The notes under the pieces are model-generated. The model was not told where the DNA came from. It saw only the letters and a list, made by a program, of their open reading frames with translations, and ran no database searches. From NCBI GenBank assembly GCA_943787205.1, contig CALSLN010000017.1:1-64000 (forward strand): a stretch of 64,000 nucleotides of DNA. The letters are read 5' to 3'. This document shows, in pieces, positions 63,309 through 64,000 of the stretch. The first letter of the stretch is position 1; each line of letters starts with the position of its first letter. A program made the translations under genes and the position numbers. The stretch is from an uncultured Rhodospirillaceae bacterium. Its GTDB lineage: Bacteria; Pseudomonadota; Alphaproteobacteria; Rhodospirillales; Rhodospirillaceae.

Positions 63309-64000
63309 ATGACGATACCGAAATCGACGGAAGAAAAGCGCCAATCTTTCAGGGATTTGCATAGCGTTGGTTGCTTCATTATCCCCAATCCTTGGGACGT
63401 GGGTAGCGCGCGGTATCTTGCACATCTCGGCTTTAAAGCTATCGCGACGACGAGTTCTGGCTCGGCATGGAGCGCGGGGCGTGCGGATGAACACCTCGAT
63501 TTGGACCGCATTCTTTCTCATCTAGCAACCATGGCACAGGCGGTCGATCTGCCGGTGAATGCGGATTTCGAGGACGGGCACGCGGACGACATAGAGGGAT
63601 TGATCACAAATGTGCGTCGTGCATGCCAGACTGGAATCGCTGGACTTTCGATTGAGGACACTCGGACGGGGTCGGTACGCACGGTGCGCAGCTTCGACGA
63701 CAGCGTGGCCCGCATGCGCGCGGCGCGCAAGGCGATAGATGCAGATGGTGGTGGCGTACTCCTGATCGGGCGAGCCGATGGATTCATCGCCGGTAGTTCA
63801 GATCTAGACGATGTGCTGCGTCGCCTCTCTGCTTTCGCGGAGGCGGGTGCAGATTGCCTATACGCGCCCGGCCTAACGACAGAAGATCAAGTCACAGCGG
63901 TAGTGCGCGCGGTTGCACCAATGCCAGTGAACGTGCTGGTCGGGAAGCCTGGGTTCACAGCCGCCGGCCTCGCTGCCCTCGGTGTGCGGCGGATCAGCGT
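63309..64000 (+). CDS. Isocitrate lyase/PEP mutase family protein (partial)
   Basis: The first 230 residues are visible; the gene runs off the window. ATG 63309 opens IPKSTEEKRQSFRDLHSVGC, then FIIPNPWDVGSARYLAHLGF, KAIATTSSGSAWSAG, VNADFEDGHADDIEGL, GIAGLSIEDTRTG and LLIGRADGFIAG, the TIM-barrel PEP mutase/ICL family pattern with metal-binding Asp/Glu. Members cleave or isomerise C-C or C-P bonds, as in oxaloacetate decarboxylase, carboxyvinyl-carboxyphosphonate mutase or methylisocitrate lyase. The exact reaction is not clear. Codons look richer in GCG and CGC than in queC/queE. AGGGAGG before the ATG (about 63294-63300) is a good ribosome site. Confidence 0.85.
   Translation, partial: MTIPKSTEEKRQSFRDLHSVGCFIIPNPWDVGSARYLAHLGFKAIATTSSGSAWSAGRADEHLDLDRILSHLATMAQAVDLPVNADFEDGHADDIEGLITNVRRACQTGIAGLSIEDTRTGSVRTVRSFDDSVARMRAARKAIDADGGGVLLIGRADGFIAGSSDLDDVLRRLSAFAEAGADCLYAPGLTTEDQVTAVVRAVAPMPVNVLVGKPGFTAAGLAALGVRRIS

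Overview
The window is a chromosomal segment of an alphaproteobacterium. The markers are GcrA (35603-35983), a PopZ/DUF2497 polar organiser next to tolC and pcm, a DUF1491 protein, a PAS_5-type regulator and a separately encoded MotA. The mix of TonB receptors, amine and amide oxidoreductases and a LapB-like type I exporter suggests a Rhodospirillales-like, probably aquatic, heterotroph. The genus cannot be fixed from the sequence. No transposase, integrase, phage gene, CRISPR array or rRNA was seen.

Layout. 1-8.7 kb is housekeeping: exonuclease III, a Tat-exported aldo/keto reductase, a PAS protein, ilvD, a TPR/glycosyltransferase-like protein and valS. 8.7-15.6 kb is a co-directional plus-strand run. 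It holds a secreted protein with 20 Cys in its last 59 residues, a His-rich DUF6969-like protein, a TPR/GT41 glycosyltransferase, two tandem exported NmrA-like Rossmann proteins, a DUF2177 membrane protein, a methyltransferase and a small unknown. 15.7-23.8 kb has a membrane histidine kinase, two TonB-dependent receptors with clear terminators, and a divergent IclR regulator. 23.8-27.3 kb is popZ-tolC-pcm plus tRNA-Cys and tRNA-Asn. 27.4-35.3 kb is a type I secretion system (TolC, ABC, HlyD) interleaved with a CHASE2 adenylate cyclase and a metallo-beta-lactamase-fold hydrolase. 35.6-40.9 kb has gcrA, modA, DUF1491, motA, an unknown gene and a MATE exporter. 41-45.4 kb is an ABC ATPase/FtsX permease/adaptor efflux system. 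45.7-49 kb encodes a very large pilin-like surface protein. 49-61.3 kb is an accessory metabolic region with a FAD dehydrogenase, nitrilase-fold protein, cupin, two tandem flavin monoamine oxidases, an MDR reductase, an NmrA protein and an amidase. 61.2-63.2 kb is queD/queC/queE for 7-deazaguanine (preQ0) synthesis. The window ends inside a PEP mutase/isocitrate lyase family gene.

Sequence quality. valS, the second TonB receptor, tolC, the histidine kinase, motA, the gene after motA and the pilin-like gene are each interrupted by single-base indels, nearly all +1 in a homopolymer or doubled base. Because valS, popZ-linked tolC and motA should be functional, most of these look like consensus errors. 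The long G/C tracts in motA, its neighbour and the surface protein could instead be real variable tracts, and reads are needed to tell.

Most unusual items: the Cys-rich secreted protein with its DUF6969/GT41 neighbours; the duplicated exported Rossmann proteins; a QueD lacking its catalytic Cys; a nitrilase-fold protein lacking its Lys and Cys; and the interleaved cyclase/MBL/type I secretion locus.
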